The translations under genes were made by a program, and so were the position numbers. A DNA stretch of 24,147 nt from an uncultured Eubacterium sp. (lineage in GTDB: Bacteria > Bacillota > Clostridia > Oscillospirales > Acutalibacteraceae): contig CAJOER010000023.1 in the NCBI GenBank assembly GCA_905233805.1, positions 1 to 24,147 of the forward strand, written 5' to 3'. Position 1 is the first letter of the stretch, and each line of letters begins with the position of its first letter. The notes under the pieces are model-generated. The model ran no database searches. It worked only from the letters and a program-made list of their open reading frames with translations, and was not told the DNA's origin. Below are positions 22,999-24,147 of the stretch, piece by piece.

Positions 22999-24030
22999 TC
23001 ATTTAGTTTTAACTTTTTTAATTTTGCTCCATTTTGAGAATACCTTTTTGCCTTTTATTGTTTTATAGGTTCGTATTCTCACGTAATAGGTCTTTTTTGA
23101 TTTAAGCTTTTTAATAGTTACGGCGTTTTTCTTCTTACCCCTGACGGTTTTCTTTTTTGCGCTTTTCATATTCTTTTTCAGCGAATACTGAAGCTGATAG
23201 CCGCTAACGCCGCTTACTGCTTTCCACGTCGCTCTGAACTGCTTTTTCCCTGCCTTAAGCTTTTTAAATGAGGTCTTTTTCTTATTAACTGCGGACTTTT
23301 TGCCGCCGATAATTTCAAGGTCTTTTCTGCAGTTGAAAAATGCGTTTTCTCCGTAAACGGTCTTGTCACTTTCAAAGACCGCCTTTTTAAGCTTTGTACA
23401 GTTTACGAACGCATAATCCTCAATATATTCCACCGAAGCGGGAATTGTTATTTCGGTAAGGTTGTAACAATTATAATAAGCATATTCACATATTACCGCT
23501 AACGGGATAGTTAATACTTGCGAGGGTATTTCTTTAAGGGGCGCTTTAAGTTTTACCTCGTTGTTGGGAACGTCAACGAAGAATTCATCAGTTTCAAAAG
23601 CTTCTGTAATATATTCAATTATTAAAGTGTAATATCTGGCGTAGCCCTCGTTTTCAGGGTCACTTAATACATAGTATAAATCTATTGATGTGCCCTCGGT
23701 TAAATAAATATAACGCGCTTTTAAATAGTAATCATCATGTATTTTGCCCTGATATGTGTTTAGACACGGAAAATTCTTAAGTTCTGCAAATTTTACAGGA
23801 ACGCTGAAATAGTATATTCCGCTTCTTGTAACTTTAAAACGATAAGGTACAGCAGTACAGTAGCTTTCACGTTCACCTTCTTCATTTGCGTATCCGGGGT
23901 GGTATATGTTTTCACAATAATTCTCTCCTAAGAAAACCTCTTTAATATCGTCTGCGAAAGCAGGGGCGCTGACGGTGCAGACGGATGCAAACATAATTAA
24001 TGCGGTTAATAAGCTTATAATCTTTTTCAT
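22999..24030 (-). CDS. Secreted protein with BspA-type leucine-rich repeats and an Fn3 domain
   Basis: The 343-aa protein starts at the minus-strand ATG ending at 24030, preceded by GGAGGG; an upstream in-frame ATG (24045) lacks a site. It has a signal peptide (1-26, PAFA before DD), an N-terminal beta-rich region of unknown function (about 30-165), two or so BspA/LRR_5-type repeats (about 175-242, with LTEITIPASVEYIEDYAF) and a Lys-rich fibronectin type III domain (about 255-343). The Fn3 domain closely resembles the last Fn3 of the transglutaminase-like protein (YYVRIRTYK against YYIRVRAYK). Such proteins are cell-surface or secreted and may bind host or glycan partners; the ligand is unknown. 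Confidence 0.85.
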   Translation of the reverse strand: MKKIISLLTALIMFASVCTVSAPAFADDIKEVFLGENYCENIYHPGYANEEGERESYCTAVPYRFKVTRSGIYYFSVPVKFAELKNFPCLNTYQGKIHDDYYLKARYIYLTEGTSIDLYYVLSDPENEGYARYYTLIIEYITEAFETDEFFVDVPNNEVKLKAPLKEIPSQVLTIPLAVICEYAYYNCYNLTEITIPASVEYIEDYAFVNCTKLKKAVFESDKTVYGENAFFNCRKDLEIIGGKKSAVNKKKTSFKKLKAGKKQFRATWKAVSGVSGYQLQYSLKKNMKSAKKKTVRGKKKNAVTIKKLKSKKTYYVRIRTYKTIKGKKVFSKWSKIKKVKTK

Positions 24031-24098
24031 AAATTTTCCCTCCATTGAGTGTTCTTTATATATAAGTACTCAAAAAAAGGAAAATACAACAAAAAAAT

Positions 24099-24125
24099 AA
24101 AAGCCGAATTAATCGGCCTTTATTT
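24099..24125. terminator. Possible weak bidirectional terminator near the right edge
   Basis: GCCGA (24103-24107) pairs with TCGGC (24113-24117), flanked by an A-rich left side and CTTTATTTTA on the right. It may end a minus-strand gene lying mainly beyond the window. The stem is short, so support is modest. Confidence 0.4.
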
Positions 24126-24147
24126 TATCTGAACTGGTTTGCATTTT

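Noticed and set aside
24120..24147. C-terminus of a minus-strand gene entering from the right edge
   Set aside because: An open frame of eight codons ending in TAA exists, but it is far too short to support a call.

Overview
The window reads as chromosomal DNA from a low-to-moderate GC anaerobic Firmicute, most likely a gut Clostridia of the Oscillospirales/Ruminococcaceae kind. Supporting signs are the hrcA-grpE-dnaK-dnaJ operon under a perfect CIRCE operator, strong AGGAGG-type ribosome binding sites, TTG/GTG starts, poly-Thr linkers, and secreted proteins with Lys-rich fibronectin type III tails. The taxonomic placement is inference. No tRNA, rRNA, CRISPR array, transposase or phage gene was recognised.

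Layout. (1) 185-3438: ftsE-ftsX and a secreted coiled-coil M23 protein (EnvC-like), a cell-division module in which an ABC-type complex probably controls a peptidoglycan hydrolase or its activator. It has a clear promoter and a terminator. (2) 3461-8236: the class I heat-shock operon hrcA-grpE-dnaK-dnaJ, repressed by HrcA at CIRCE. (3) 8331-11207: two more paralogues of the EnvC-like M23 protein in tandem, the second frameshifted. (4) 11210-15961: a tightly overlapping run: a broken queH (queuosine synthesis), rarA, nth, a shikimate-kinase-like gene and a secreted transglutaminase-like protein. (5) 15970-18357: guaB from its own promoter, then a membrane-anchored divergent glycerophosphodiesterase, ending in a bidirectional terminator. 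(6) 18355-19537: a convergent alpha/beta hydrolase on the minus strand with a perfect-consensus promoter. (7) 19538-24045: murA (split and chimeric), walJ/yycJ, rlmH, a small conserved helical protein whose ribosome binding site lies in a hairpin, and a secreted LRR/Fn3 protein on the minus strand.

Themes. Envelope biogenesis dominates: FtsEX with three M23 proteins, MurA, WalJ, GDPD and the secreted Fn3 proteins. The second theme is damage. In murA about 58 expected codons are replaced by about 160 bases that look like the junction of two unrelated genes. queH and the third M23 gene are frameshifted. rarA seems to lack an in-frame block of about 18 residues, and the GDPD may lack a shorter one. 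Several short lesions in one contig suggest either genuine decay or assembly error. The sequence alone cannot decide, and read-level checks are the key test. I did not find a convincing wholly new multi-gene system. The most unusual objects are the murA chimera, the expanded FtsEX-linked M23 family and the RBS-sequestering hairpin at 22484-22519.
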